A DNA stretch of 36,322 nucleotides, taken from DATEPR01 sp036502345 (GTDB lineage Bacteria; Actinomycetota; Actinomycetes; Mycobacteriales; Pseudonocardiaceae). Positions 16,555-25,043 of the stretch are shown here, piece after piece. The DNA is taken from NCBI GenBank assembly GCA_036502345.1, contig DASXYT010000128.1, forward strand, positions 1 to 36,322, given 5' to 3'. Position 1 is the stretch's first letter. Every line of letters starts with the position of its first letter. The position numbers and the translations under genes are program-made. The notes beneath the pieces were generated by a model. It saw only the letters and a list, made by a program, of their open reading frames with translations, was not told the DNA's origin and did not search any database.

Positions 16555-17124
16555 ATGGTCAACGGGGCAGAACTGGGAGTTGAGGCAGCGCGGCGGCTCG
16601 CGTCAGTCAGGCGCTGCACGATCGCGCCAGGACTACTCGACGTGGAATTCGCCCGCGTCGAGCACGAGTACGGCTTTGAGTTCGCCGACGACCATCGGGC
16701 GTTCCTCGCGGCTGGGTTACCGCGGGGCAATGGTTGGCCGGACTGGCGGGACGGCGATCCGGACGGCCTCCGCTGGCGCCTGGACCGGCCTGTGAGTGGT
16801 GTTTTGTTCGACGTCGAGCACGACGAGGTCTGGCACGACACCTGGGGTGAGCGCCCTGCCGACCTCGCCGACGCGCTGGCCACGGCACGGCAGCACCTGG
16901 CTCGCGTGCACACGATGGTCCCGGTCTACGCCCACCGTTACCTGCCCGCCGGGCGTGGCACGTCCGGCCATCCGGTGCTGTCGATCATGCAAACCGACAT
17001 CATCTACTACGGTGTCGACCTCATCGACTACATCCACCAGGAGTTCGGTGGCCCTGGCATTGCCAGGAGCGACCCTCGGTGGCAACCGCATTCGAGCGTC
17101 GCGTTCTGGTCGGACTATCTCTGA
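16555..17124 (+). CDS. SUKH (SMI1/KNR4-like) domain protein
   Basis: A 189-residue protein. The segment FARVEHEYGFEFADDHRAFLAAGLP followed by GWPDWR is the hallmark of SMI1/KNR4 (SUKH) domains, which act mostly as immunity proteins against polymorphic toxins. The C-terminal half (VPVYAHRYLPAG, HPVLSIMQTDIIYYGVDLIDYI) is typical of the actinobacterial branch. No toxin gene is adjacent. The start is uncertain: an ATG at 16474 has AAGGGG upstream and would add 27 residues that look unconserved. It diverges from the CocE hydrolase gene. Confidence 0.7.
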   Translation: MVNGAELGVEAARRLASVRRCTIAPGLLDVEFARVEHEYGFEFADDHRAFLAAGLPRGNGWPDWRDGDPDGLRWRLDRPVSGVLFDVEHDEVWHDTWGERPADLADALATARQHLARVHTMVPVYAHRYLPAGRGTSGHPVLSIMQTDIIYYGVDLIDYIHQEFGGPGIARSDPRWQPHSSVAFWSDYL

Positions 17125-17156
17125 CCAACACGTATGTCGCGCCGGGCACCCGCACA

Positions 17157-17786
17157 ATGGGACGTGCGCGAGATTCATGCCCCTTACAGGAGTTGGGAGC
17201 CGGCACTCCCGCAGCCGTCCAGTCGATCTTCGGCTGTCTGGATGTGCCCTGGTGGGTGGCCGGCGGCTACGCCATCGAACTCGCCGTCGGACGCCCTTTT
17301 CGGGTGCACAGTGACATCGACATCCTGCTGCTGCGCCGCGACCAACTGGCCGTGCAGCACGCCCTGGCCGGCTGGGAGTGGTGGGCTGCCGACCCGCCAG
17401 GTGTCCTGCGCCCGTGGGCACCGGGCGAGTACCTGGTCGACACGGTCCACGACATCTGGTGCCGGCCCCGGCCGGCACCAACCGTGGCGCATCCAGGTCA
17501 TGCTGGACGAGTCCGCCGGTCAGAGCTGGGTATCGCGCCGCGATCCACGCCTGCGTCGGCCACTGGCAACGGTCGGCCGCACCAGCCCTGACGGCATTCC
17601 GTACCTGGCACCCGAGATCCAGCTGTTCTACAAGGCCGCCCGACCGCGGGCCAAGGACGAGGCCGACTTCGCCACCGTCTGCCACTACTCACCGGCATGC
17701 AACGCCGCTGGCTGCGTGACGCGCTCACCGACTCCTACGGCGACCACCTGTGGCTAGTGGCGCGTCCAGTAACCCTCACCGGGTAA
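17157..17786 (+). pseudogene. Nucleotidyltransferase-family gene, broken by two frameshifts and a 3' insertion
   Basis: The N-terminal part (frame of 17157) reads PWWVAGGYAIELAVGRPFRVHSDIDI, a nucleotidyltransferase core with the DID metal ligands, as in aminoglycoside adenylyltransferase-like proteins. Near 17465-17490, within a GC-rich repeat, the coding continues in the +1 frame (PWRIQVMLDES, YLAPEIQLFYKAARP, KDEADFATV). Near 17678 it returns to the first frame (LPLLTGMQRRWLRDALTDSYGDHLWL). This fits a one-base insertion followed by a one-base deletion. The last codons run into a MITE-like element. The start at ATG 17157 is a guess. Sequencing errors could also explain the shifts. Confidence 0.75.
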
Positions 17787-17918
17787 TTCCGGCCCCAGGC
17801 AGGCACCTCGCGGCGTTGTCGTCGGCCCAGGTCCAATAAAGGGACCAGGACCTCCTCCGCCTGGCGATGCACCCACCTGGAACCGAAATTCCACCGCCAT
17901 GGTTACTGGACACACCAC
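17757..17918. mobile_element. MITE-like element with 18-bp inverted repeats and TA flanks
   Basis: A 162-bp non-coding segment bounded by GTGGCGCGTCCAGTAACC on the left and the complement of GTGGTGTGTCCAGTAACC on the right (16 of 18 identical). It is flanked on both sides by TA inside CTAG, the target pattern of IS630/Tc1-type transposases. Removing the element and one TA gives GGCTAGCC and lets the upstream nucleotidyltransferase frame run on to WLASLQA and a stop. It encodes no protein, so it would need a transposase in trans. A weak GGTCC/GGACC hairpin lies inside (17830-17846). Confidence 0.65.
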
Positions 17919-20896
17919 TAGCCTCGCTCCAGGCGTAGCGTCTTGATCTCGAACGGGCGGAACGTCAGGTCGATGCCGCCTGCCGAGATCGCGTACTCCT
18001 CGGTCTCGGACCAGCGCCGCTCCAACAGGTCGGTGGACATGGCTTGCGCCAGTGGAAACCCAGCCACCAGCCGTGCGGCTGCTCGGCCACCCAGGGACTC
18101 GTACAGCCGAACCACCACATCCCCCGACCTGTCGTCGGCCAGCTTCACCGCCTCGACCACCACGGCCTCGTTGTCCACAGCCACCAGCGGCGCCACTGGC
18201 CTACCGCCAACCTGCCTGCGCGCCGGCAGGTTGATCCGGTAGCCGGCCCGCACGGCATCGAGGACCGTCGCCCCCGCTACCAACGCGTGTCGGAACCTGT
18301 GCACACCATGGTCGGTGTCCGGGTCGGGGAACCTGGGCGCACGCAACAGCGACGCCCGCAGTGTCGTATACGTGCTACCTCCCTCTCGTGCCGATCGAGT
18401 CACGTCATGCCCGTACGTACTGTCATTGACCAGTGCCACTCCATATCCCGGCTCGGCGAGCCGCACCCAGCGGTGTGCGCACACCTCGAACTTGGCCGCA
18501 TCCCAACTGGTATTGGCATGAGTAGGCCGGGACACATGACCGAACTGGGTTTCGGCAGCGAACCGGTCCGTATGCACATCCAGTGGGAACGCCAACTTCA
18601 GGAACTTCTCGCTCTCCCGCCAATCTACCTCAGTCTCGATCTCCACCTGGGTCGAATTCGCCGGTAGCGTAATAGTCTGCCGAACGGTCGACTCGCCGAA
18701 CGACCGTGCAACCACAATCGAGTTTCCTTCTGTCGCAACGGTATCCGCCGTCACCAGGTCGTCAACCACGTTGCGGTAGAACGAGTCCACGTCCCACGCG
18801 TCCCACTGGTTCGGCAGGTCCGGGTGTAGTTGTAGGAGGTTGCCCCGTCGGCCTGGCGCGATCAGCTCGCGATCCGCGACCAGGTCCCGCACCGAGGCCA
18901 ACAGGCCGTCGGTATCAACCTTGACTCGCAGCAAACCGTTGTCCAGTACCAGATCCTGAGGTGCGACGGCGGCCGGAGCCGTGATTGCCGCAGCGCCCAT
19001 CGCCGGCGCTCCATCGCACTTGTGCGGGGCCGCATTGAACACGATGGTGTCAGAACCGTCGCCGGCAAGAGCTTTCTGTGCCGCATCGACTATATGGTGC
19101 AAAGAGGAGGCCACCGACGCATACGTCCGCTCCGCCTCACGATGCACCCACGCGATCGACGAACCAGGGAGAATGTCATGGAACTGATTGAGCAGCACCG
19201 CTTTCCACAACCGATCCAGCTCGGCGTAGGGATACTCCACGCCCGACAGAACCGTCGCCGTCGCAGACCACAGCTCCGCCTCCCGCAGCAGGTGTTCGCT
19301 GCGGCGGTTGCCCTGCTTCGTTCGCGCCTGACTGGTGTACGTGCCGCGATGGAACTCCAGGTACAGCTCGCCGACCCATACCGGCGCGTCCGGGTACTGC
19401 TCCTCGGCGCGCGCGAAGAACGACGACGGCTGCTCGATGGTCACCCGAGGCGACCCCTCCAGGTCACTCAGCCGCGCCGCCCGCGCCAGCATCTCCCGCG
19501 TCGGGCCGCCACCGCCGTCGCCGTAGCCGAACGGCACCAGCGACGTGTTGGCCCTGCCCTTCTCGGCGTAGTTCTCGGCGGCATGCGCCATCTCCTGTCC
19601 GGAGAACACCGCGTTGTAGGTGTCCACCGGCGGGAAGTGCGTGAACACGCGCGTGCCGTCGATGCCTTCCCACCAGAAGGTGTGGTGCGGGAACTTGTTG
19701 ATCTGACTCCACGAGATCTTCTGCGTGAGGAACCAGTCCGATCCGGACAGTCGAACCAGCTGGGGCAGCGCCGCGCTGTAGCCGAACGAGTCGGGCAGCC
19801 ACACCTCGCGCGTCTCCACCCCGAACTCGTCGAGGAAGAACCGCTTGCCGTGGGTGAACTGCCGTGCCATGGCCTCGCCGCCGGTCATGTTCGTGTCCGA
19901 CTCGACCCACATCCCGCCGACCGGCACGAACTGGCCCGCCTTGATCTTCGCCTTGATCCGCTCGAACACCTCGGGATGCTGGTCCCGCATCCACGCCAAC
20001 TGCTGCGCCTGCGACATCGCGAACACGAAACCGGGATGGTCGTCCATCAGCGACGTCACGTTGCACGCCGTCCGCGCCACCTTGCGCACGGTCTCACGCA
20101 ACGGCCACAGCCAGGCCGAGTCGATGTGCGCATGGCCGACGGCGGACAGTCGGTGAGCGCTGGCATGCGCCGGCCTGCTGAGTACTTCGCCAAGCGAAGC
20201 CCGTGCGTCGGCCGCGCTACCTGCGATGTCCCGCAGGTCCAGCCGATCCAAGGCATGGTCCAGGGCGCGCAGCAGTTCCCAGCGGCGCGCTGCACCGACC
20301 GAAAGCTGGCGCATCAACTGGTCGGCCACCTCGATGTCGGCGATCAACTCCGCGACGTCGGGCTCGAACACGGCCGCGTCGAACCGCGCCGTCCGGTACA
20401 GCGGCGTGGTGCCGGCCGTGGCCTTGTCACCGAGTTGGGTGACGCCGAACGGCGGGTTGTTCATCACGATCGGGTTGGCCGCCGCCTCCACGTAGAACAG
20501 CACGTCCCGCTCGGACAGCCGGACCCACCTGTTGTCCGGGTGGATGCCCTTCACCGGCGAACCGTCCGCCCGGTACACCAGGCCCTCGCACTGGAAACCC
20601 GGTGTCCCGTTGTCGAAACCGATGTCGACCACGAGTTCCACGACCTTGTCGGCCCAGGAAGCGGGGACAGTGCCGGAGACCCGGAACCAACTCGTGCCCC
20701 ACGGCGGTCCCCATGGCGCGCCGACCTCGGTGGGCTCGTACGTCGCGGCCAGTGCCTCCGCGACCGGCACCGGTTCGTCCGGCGCGTGCCACACCTCGAT
20801 CCCCATCGGTACGCGTGCTCCGTAGACCGCTGGCCGGATGCGCTCCCGCAGCACCCGATCAATGCGGCCTTCGACCAGTGCCCGATCGTCATGCAT
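17918..20896 (-). CDS. Alpha-mannosidase, glycoside hydrolase family 38
   Basis: A 992-residue retaining exo-mannosidase. An N-terminal beta domain precedes the GH38 catalytic barrel, with zinc ligands in VGHAHIDSAWLW (about residues 250-262), GGMWVESDTNMTGGE, and the nucleophile Asp in WLPDSFGYS (about residue 367). Mid-domain helices and a large C-terminal beta-sandwich ending KTLRLERG follow. No signal peptide is seen, so it likely acts in the cytoplasm on imported manno-oligosaccharides. The ATG at 20896 was chosen over an in-frame start at 20929 because a TAGGTT -10 box lies 7 nt before it, giving a leaderless mRNA. The stop codon abuts the MITE-like element. Confidence 0.94.
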   Translation of the reverse strand: MHDDRALVEGRIDRVLRERIRPAVYGARVPMGIEVWHAPDEPVPVAEALAATYEPTEVGAPWGPPWGTSWFRVSGTVPASWADKVVELVVDIGFDNGTPGFQCEGLVYRADGSPVKGIHPDNRWVRLSERDVLFYVEAAANPIVMNNPPFGVTQLGDKATAGTTPLYRTARFDAAVFEPDVAELIADIEVADQLMRQLSVGAARRWELLRALDHALDRLDLRDIAGSAADARASLGEVLSRPAHASAHRLSAVGHAHIDSAWLWPLRETVRKVARTACNVTSLMDDHPGFVFAMSQAQQLAWMRDQHPEVFERIKAKIKAGQFVPVGGMWVESDTNMTGGEAMARQFTHGKRFFLDEFGVETREVWLPDSFGYSAALPQLVRLSGSDWFLTQKISWSQINKFPHHTFWWEGIDGTRVFTHFPPVDTYNAVFSGQEMAHAAENYAEKGRANTSLVPFGYGDGGGGPTREMLARAARLSDLEGSPRVTIEQPSSFFARAEEQYPDAPVWVGELYLEFHRGTYTSQARTKQGNRRSEHLLREAELWSATATVLSGVEYPYAELDRLWKAVLLNQFHDILPGSSIAWVHREAERTYASVASSLHHIVDAAQKALAGDGSDTIVFNAAPHKCDGAPAMGAAAITAPAAVAPQDLVLDNGLLRVKVDTDGLLASVRDLVADRELIAPGRRGNLLQLHPDLPNQWDAWDVDSFYRNVVDDLVTADTVATEGNSIVVARSFGESTVRQTITLPANSTQVEIETEVDWRESEKFLKLAFPLDVHTDRFAAETQFGHVSRPTHANTSWDAAKFEVCAHRWVRLAEPGYGVALVNDSTYGHDVTRSAREGGSTYTTLRASLLRAPRFPDPDTDHGVHRFRHALVAGATVLDAVRAGYRINLPARRQVGGRPVAPLVAVDNEAVVVEAVKLADDRSGDVVVRLYESLGGRAAARLVAGFPLAQAMSTDLLERRWSETEEYAISAGGIDLTFRPFEIKTLRLERG

Positions 20897-20903
20897 ACCG
20901 GCC

Positions 20904-20913
20904 AACCTAAGGT
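20904..20913. promoter_or_regulatory. Symmetric back-to-back -10 element driving two leaderless genes
   Basis: The sequence AACCTAAGGT provides TAAGGT (20908-20913) rightwards, 6 nt before the GTG at 20920. It also provides TAGGTT (complement of 20904-20909) leftwards, 7 nt before the ATG at 20896. The hexamers overlap by two bases inside a 9-bp near-palindrome. Only 23 bp separate the two start codons, so both mRNAs would start at or beside their start codons. Confidence 0.6.
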
Positions 20914-20919
20914 GTACGA

Positions 20920-21594
20920 GTGGCAGCACGGAAGTTCACCGGATTCGGTGAGCACGCGATCGACTTCTACGACGGGCTCGTCGCGGACAACTCCAAGGCG
21001 TACTGGACCGACAACCGCGAGGTGTACGAGTCGGACGTGCGCGCGCCCATGCAGGCGCTGCTGGACGACCTGGCCGGCGAGTTCGGCGACTTCGGTTCGG
21101 CCAAGTTGTTCCGGCCCTATCGGGACGTCAGGTTCGCCAAGGACAAGACCCCGTACAAGACGCACTGTGGCGCCGTCATCGAGACGGGCCGTGGCGCGGG
21201 CGCCTTCTACGTCCAACTCGGCCCGGACGGCCTGATGATGGCCGGCGGCTCGTTCTTCATGAGCAGTGACCAACTGCGGAGGTTCCGCGAGTCGGCAGCC
21301 GACGACCTGCGCGGCGAGGGCCTGGCGAAGGTGCTGGGCACACTGGTCAAGCAGGACTGGGAGATCCGAGGTGAGCGGCTGAAAACCGTGCCACGTGGTT
21401 ACGAGTCCGACCATCCGAGGATCGACCTACTGCGGCACAAATCGTTGTACGCGGCCACGGCGTACGAGCCGGATGACGCGCTGCATTCCGAGGAAACCGC
21501 AGATCGGGTGCGTGCCAGGTGGCGTCAGGTGCGGGTGCTGAACGAATGGGCAGCCGATCATGTGGGCGTGGCCGAGGAACAAATGCGCAGGTAG
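20920..21594 (+). CDS. DUF2461 (TIGR02453) family protein
   Basis: A 224-residue protein of the DUF2461 family: opening FTGFGEHAIDFYDGLVADNSKAYW, then LFRPYRDVRFAKDKTPYKTHCGAVIE, FYVQLGPDGLMMAGGSFFM and PRGYESDHPRIDLLRHKSLY. The family is widespread and cytoplasmic, with no established biochemical activity. The GTG start matches the conserved N-terminus and is probably leaderless. AAGGTG just upstream could also serve as a weak ribosome site. Divergent from the alpha-mannosidase gene. Confidence 0.93.
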   Translation: MAARKFTGFGEHAIDFYDGLVADNSKAYWTDNREVYESDVRAPMQALLDDLAGEFGDFGSAKLFRPYRDVRFAKDKTPYKTHCGAVIETGRGAGAFYVQLGPDGLMMAGGSFFMSSDQLRRFRESAADDLRGEGLAKVLGTLVKQDWEIRGERLKTVPRGYESDHPRIDLLRHKSLYAATAYEPDDALHSEETADRVRARWRQVRVLNEWAADHVGVAEEQMRR

Positions 21595-21665
21595 TCGACC
21601 CTGAACGGAAAGTGGCCATCGGGGAAACCGCTGTGGGTGGCCTGGATCGGTCCAGGGGACAGGGC

Positions 21666-21671
21666 TAGGCT
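21666..21671 (+). promoter_or_regulatory. Predicted -10 box of pyk
   Basis: TAGGCT lies 8 nt before the GTG start at 21680, so the transcript probably begins at or a few bases before the start codon. No Shine-Dalgarno sequence of normal strength and no clear -35 are visible. Confidence 0.5.
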
Positions 21672-21679
21672 GGGCAATC

Positions 21680-23104
21680 GTGAGTCGACGCGCGAAGATC
21701 GTGTGCACCATGGGACCGGCCGCTGCCACTCCGGACAAGCTCCGTGAGCTGGTCGACGCCGGCATGGACGTGGCGAGGTTGAACTTCAGTCACGGCAGCC
21801 ACGCTGATCACAAGCAGGTGTACGACCTGGTCCGAACCACGGCCGCCGAGTGCGACCGGGTGGTCGGTGTGCTCGGTGACCTGCAGGGTCCCAAGATCCG
21901 TCTCGGCACGTTCGCGGGTGGTCCCGTCGAGTGGCGCACCGGCGACACCGTCCGGGTCACTGTGGACGACGTGGCAGGCACGCACGACCGCGTGTCCACC
22001 ACGTACAAGGGACTGGCCAGGGACGCCAAGGTCGACGACCGGTTGCTGGTGGACGACGGCAAGGTCGAGCTCGTGGTGACCGCGGTGCAGGGCCAGGACG
22101 TGGTCTGCGAGGTCACCGTCGGCGGCCAGGTCTCCAACAACAAGGGCCTTTCGCTGCCCGGCATGGACGTCTCGGTCCCCGCCCTGTCCGAGAAGGACAT
22201 CGAGGATCTTGAGTTCGCGCTCCAGCTGGGTGTGGACTTCATCGCGCTGTCCTTCGTCCGTTCGCCCGCCGACATCGACCTGGTGCACCAGGTGATGGAC
22301 CGGGTTGGCCGGGGCAGGCTGCCGGTGGTCGCCAAGATCGAGAAGCCCGAGGCCGTGGACAACCTCGAGGCGATCGTGCTGGCGTTCGACGGGATCATGG
22401 TCGCCCGTGGCGACCTCGGCGTCGAACTGCCGCTGGAGCAGGTGCCGTTGGTGCAGAAGCGGGCCATCCAGATCGCCCGCGAGAACGCCAAGCCGGTCAT
22501 CGTGGCCACGCAGATGCTCGACTCGATGATCAACAACCCGAGGCCGACCAGGGCGGAGACCTCGGACGTCGCGAACGCCGTGCTGGACGGCGCGGACGCG
22601 GTGATGCTGTCCGGTGAGACCAGCGTGGGCCGCTACCCGGTGGAGACCGTGGCCACCATGGCGAAGATCATCTGTGCCGTGGAGAACGAGTCCGTGGTTG
22701 CTCCGCCGCTGACCCATGTGCCGCGCACCAAGCGTGGTGTCCTGTCCTACGCGGCCCGCGACATCGGCGAGCGGCTCAACGCCAAGGCGCTGGTCGCCTT
22801 CACGCAGTCCGGCGACACCGTGCGCAGGCTGGCCCGGTTGCACACCAGGCTGCCGCTGCTCGCGTTCACGCCGGAACACCACGTGCCCGCCCAACTCGCC
22901 CTCACCTGGGGTACCGAGACGTTCCTGGTGCCCAGCGTGGACTCGACCGACGCGATGGTGCGGCAGGTGGACGCTTCGATGCTGTCCATCGGTCGTTATC
23001 AGCCCGGTGACCTCGTGGTGATCGTGGCCGGCTCGCCGCCCGGTACGGTCGGTTCCACCAACCTGATCAGGGTGCACCGGCTCGGCGAGGAGGACCACGC
23101 CTGA
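21680..23104 (+). CDS. pyk: Pyruvate kinase
   Basis: A 474-residue glycolytic enzyme that converts phosphoenolpyruvate and ADP to pyruvate and ATP. Signatures are RRAKIVCTMGPA at the N-terminus, MDVARLNFSHG, GDLQGPKIRLG, the active-site VVAKIEKPEAV, MVARGDLGVELP and the NKPV-like NAKPVIVATQMLDSM. A C-terminal allosteric domain is present (ALVAFTQSGDTVRRLARL). Length is normal for the tetrameric bacterial form. The GTG is probably a leaderless start. The thioesterase gene follows 55 bp after the stop codon on the same strand. Confidence 0.97.
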   Translation: MSRRAKIVCTMGPAAATPDKLRELVDAGMDVARLNFSHGSHADHKQVYDLVRTTAAECDRVVGVLGDLQGPKIRLGTFAGGPVEWRTGDTVRVTVDDVAGTHDRVSTTYKGLARDAKVDDRLLVDDGKVELVVTAVQGQDVVCEVTVGGQVSNNKGLSLPGMDVSVPALSEKDIEDLEFALQLGVDFIALSFVRSPADIDLVHQVMDRVGRGRLPVVAKIEKPEAVDNLEAIVLAFDGIMVARGDLGVELPLEQVPLVQKRAIQIARENAKPVIVATQMLDSMINNPRPTRAETSDVANAVLDGADAVMLSGETSVGRYPVETVATMAKIICAVENESVVAPPLTHVPRTKRGVLSYAARDIGERLNAKALVAFTQSGDTVRRLARLHTRLPLLAFTPEHHVPAQLALTWGTETFLVPSVDSTDAMVRQVDASMLSIGRYQPGDLVVIVAGSPPGTVGSTNLIRVHRLGEEDHA

Positions 23105-23159
23105 CGTCCGTTCCGGCAGCACCGTCGACGACACCGGCAACGGTGCGAAGGGACGTGTG

Positions 23160-24104
23160 ATGACGGAGGCGGCACGGGTCGCGGCTGCGGACCCCGGCGC
23201 GACAGCGAACGGCACGAACGTGCCGGTCACGCCGGACGGGGCGCCGCACGGCCAACCGGTGTTGGACCGGCTCGTCGCACTACTGGACCTGGAGCGGATC
23301 GAGGACGACATCTTCCGTGGGGTCAGCCCTGCGGAATCGCCGGTCCGGGTGTTCGGCGGCCAGGTGGCCGGTCAGGCGCTGATAGCGGCCGGGCGCACGG
23401 TGCCGGCCGATCGGCGGGTGCACTCGCTGCACGCGTACTTCATCCGGCCCGGTGACCCGAGCATTCCGATCGTCTACGAGGTGGACCGCATCCGGGACGG
23501 TCGGTCGTTCACCACCCGCAGGGCCACCGCGATCCAGCGCGGCAAGGCGATCTTCGCACTGTCCGCCTCGTTCCAGCTGGACGAGGAGGGCATGGACCAC
23601 TCCGAGCCGATGCCGGACGTGCCGCCGCCGGACACCCTGCCCAGCTACGCGGAACGCGTGGCGCCGCTGGGTGAACTGCTGCAGGAGCGGTTGCTGCGGC
23701 CAAGGCCGATCGATCTGCGCTACGTGACCGAACCGGCGTGGCTGAGCCGGGAGGCCGGCCCGAGGGACGCCCGCAACCAGGTGTGGATGCGGGCCGACGG
23801 CACCCTGCCGGACGACCAGTTGCTGCACGTCTGCGTGCTGACCTACTGCTCGGACATGACCCTGCTGGACTCCGTCCTCGCCAGGCACGGCGTTTACTGG
23901 GGCCTGGACGACGTGAACGGTGCCAGCCTGGACCACGCGCTGTGGTTCCACCGGCCGTTCCGGGCTGACGAGTGGGTGCTCTACGACTGCACGTCGCCCA
24001 CCGCGTCCGGTGCCCGTGGCCTGGCCACCGGCCGGTTCTTCACCCAGTCCGGCGCGCACATCGCGACCGTCGTGCAGGAAGGCCTGTTGCGAGTGAACAG
24101 GTGA
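23160..24104 (+). CDS. tesB: Acyl-CoA thioesterase II
   Basis: A 314-residue double hot-dog enzyme that hydrolyses acyl-CoA to free fatty acid and CoA in the cytoplasm. TesB signatures are RVFGGQVAGQALIAAGRTV, RRVHSLHAYFIRPGDPS, RDGRSFTTRRATAIQ and the C-terminal SLDHALWFHRPFRADEWVLYD, which contains an active-site Asp, followed by SGARGLATGRFFTQSGAHIATVVQEG. The first 25 residues are Ala/Gly-rich and variable. ATG 23160 has AAGGGA six bases upstream. A GTG one codon earlier is also possible. Confidence 0.95.
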   Translation: MTEAARVAAADPGATANGTNVPVTPDGAPHGQPVLDRLVALLDLERIEDDIFRGVSPAESPVRVFGGQVAGQALIAAGRTVPADRRVHSLHAYFIRPGDPSIPIVYEVDRIRDGRSFTTRRATAIQRGKAIFALSASFQLDEEGMDHSEPMPDVPPPDTLPSYAERVAPLGELLQERLLRPRPIDLRYVTEPAWLSREAGPRDARNQVWMRADGTLPDDQLLHVCVLTYCSDMTLLDSVLARHGVYWGLDDVNGASLDHALWFHRPFRADEWVLYDCTSPTASGARGLATGRFFTQSGAHIATVVQEGLLRVNR

Positions 24105-24116
24105 ATCCAGTCAAAC

Positions 24117-24135
24117 TTAGGTTAGGCTGACTTAA
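24117..24135. promoter_or_regulatory. IdeR/DmdR iron box
   Basis: TTAGGTTAGGCTGACTTAA matches the 19-bp IdeR/DtxR consensus TTAGGTTAGGCTAACCTAA at 17 positions. A TAGGCT -10 (24123-24128) lies inside the box, so iron-loaded IdeR would block transcription of the siderophore-interacting protein gene that starts 21 bp downstream. Confidence 0.85.
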
Positions 24136-24156
24136 GACTTTTGTGAGGAGGCACGC

Positions 24157-25005
24157 GTGGCTGATCGGCCAGCGAAGAGTCCCGGCAAGAAGCGCGGTAT
24201 CACCCGGCTACGGGTGTCGCGTACCGAGTGGCTGACGCCGCACATGATCAGGGTCGTGCTGGGCGGCGAGAACTTCCCGTCGTTCGTGGCCAACGGGTTC
24301 ACCGACTCCTACGTCAAGCTGCTGTTCCCGCAGCCCGGCGTCGAGTACCCGGACCCGATCGACCTGGACGTCATCCGCAAGGAGTTCCCGCGCGAGCAGT
24401 GGCCGACCACCAGGACGTACACCGTGCGGTACCACGACCCGGACGCAGGCGAACTGGCGATCGACTTCGTCACGCACGGGGACGAGGGCTTCGCGGCGCC
24501 GTGGGCGATGGCTGCCCAGCCCGGTGACGAGGTGATCGTCCGGGGACCTGGCGGTGCCTACGCGCCGGGCACGGACGTGGACTGGCACCTGCTGGCCGGC
24601 GACGAGAGCGCCATACCGGCCATCGGCGCCGCGCTGGAGGCCCTGGCACCCGGCGTGCCGGCGAGCGTGTTCCTGCAGGTCGCTGACGAGGCCGAGGTGC
24701 AGAAGCTGACCAGCCCGGCCGACGTCGAGATCACCTGGCTGTTCCGCTCGGACTTCGAGTCGGACGCGGCTGCCGGCGAAGCGCTGGTGAACGGCGTGCG
24801 GTCGCTGGAGTTCCGGCCCGGTGCGGTGCACGCGTTCGTGCACGGCGAGGCCGGGTTCGTCGCCGACCTGCGTCGGCACCTGACCGCCGAGCGTGGTGTG
24901 CCCAGGGACCTGCTGTCCGTCTCCGGCTACTGGCGGCGCGGCAAGAACGAGGACGGCTGGCAGGCCGAGAAAGCGGCCACGAAGGCAGCCGAGCCGCAGT
25001 CGTAA
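24157..25005 (+). CDS. Siderophore-interacting protein (FAD/NAD(P)H ferric-siderophore reductase family)
   Basis: A 282-residue ViuB/SIP-family flavoprotein that releases iron from imported ferric siderophores by reduction. The FAD-binding RTYTVRY and IDFVTHGDEGFAAPWA motifs, GPGGAY, and the C-terminal nucleotide-binding LLAGDESAIPAIGAALEAL and YWRRGKNEDGW are all in place. The GTG start has GAGGAGG upstream and lies just behind an iron box, which fits induction by iron starvation. No siderophore biosynthesis or transport gene is adjacent. Confidence 0.95.
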   Translation: MADRPAKSPGKKRGITRLRVSRTEWLTPHMIRVVLGGENFPSFVANGFTDSYVKLLFPQPGVEYPDPIDLDVIRKEFPREQWPTTRTYTVRYHDPDAGELAIDFVTHGDEGFAAPWAMAAQPGDEVIVRGPGGAYAPGTDVDWHLLAGDESAIPAIGAALEALAPGVPASVFLQVADEAEVQKLTSPADVEITWLFRSDFESDAAAGEALVNGVRSLEFRPGAVHAFVHGEAGFVADLRRHLTAERGVPRDLLSVSGYWRRGKNEDGWQAEKAATKAAEPQS

Positions 25006-25031
25006 CAGTTCCCGTGGGGTGTCCGGCTGGT

Positions 25032-25037
25032 TAGCCT
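25032..25037 (+). promoter_or_regulatory. Predicted -10 box of a leaderless gene
   Basis: TAGCCT lies 6 nt before the GTG at 25044, the spacing of a leaderless promoter. No ribosome site is visible between them. Confidence 0.45.
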
Positions 25038-25043
25038 GGTCAC

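Noticed and set aside
17830..17846. GGTCC-N7-GGACC as a terminator between the nucleotidyltransferase and mannosidase genes
   Set aside because: Only a 5-bp stem, and it lies inside the MITE-like element.
21665..23311. 548-codon minus-strand open frame opposite pyk
   Set aside because: Shadow of pyruvate kinase; no recognisable domain.
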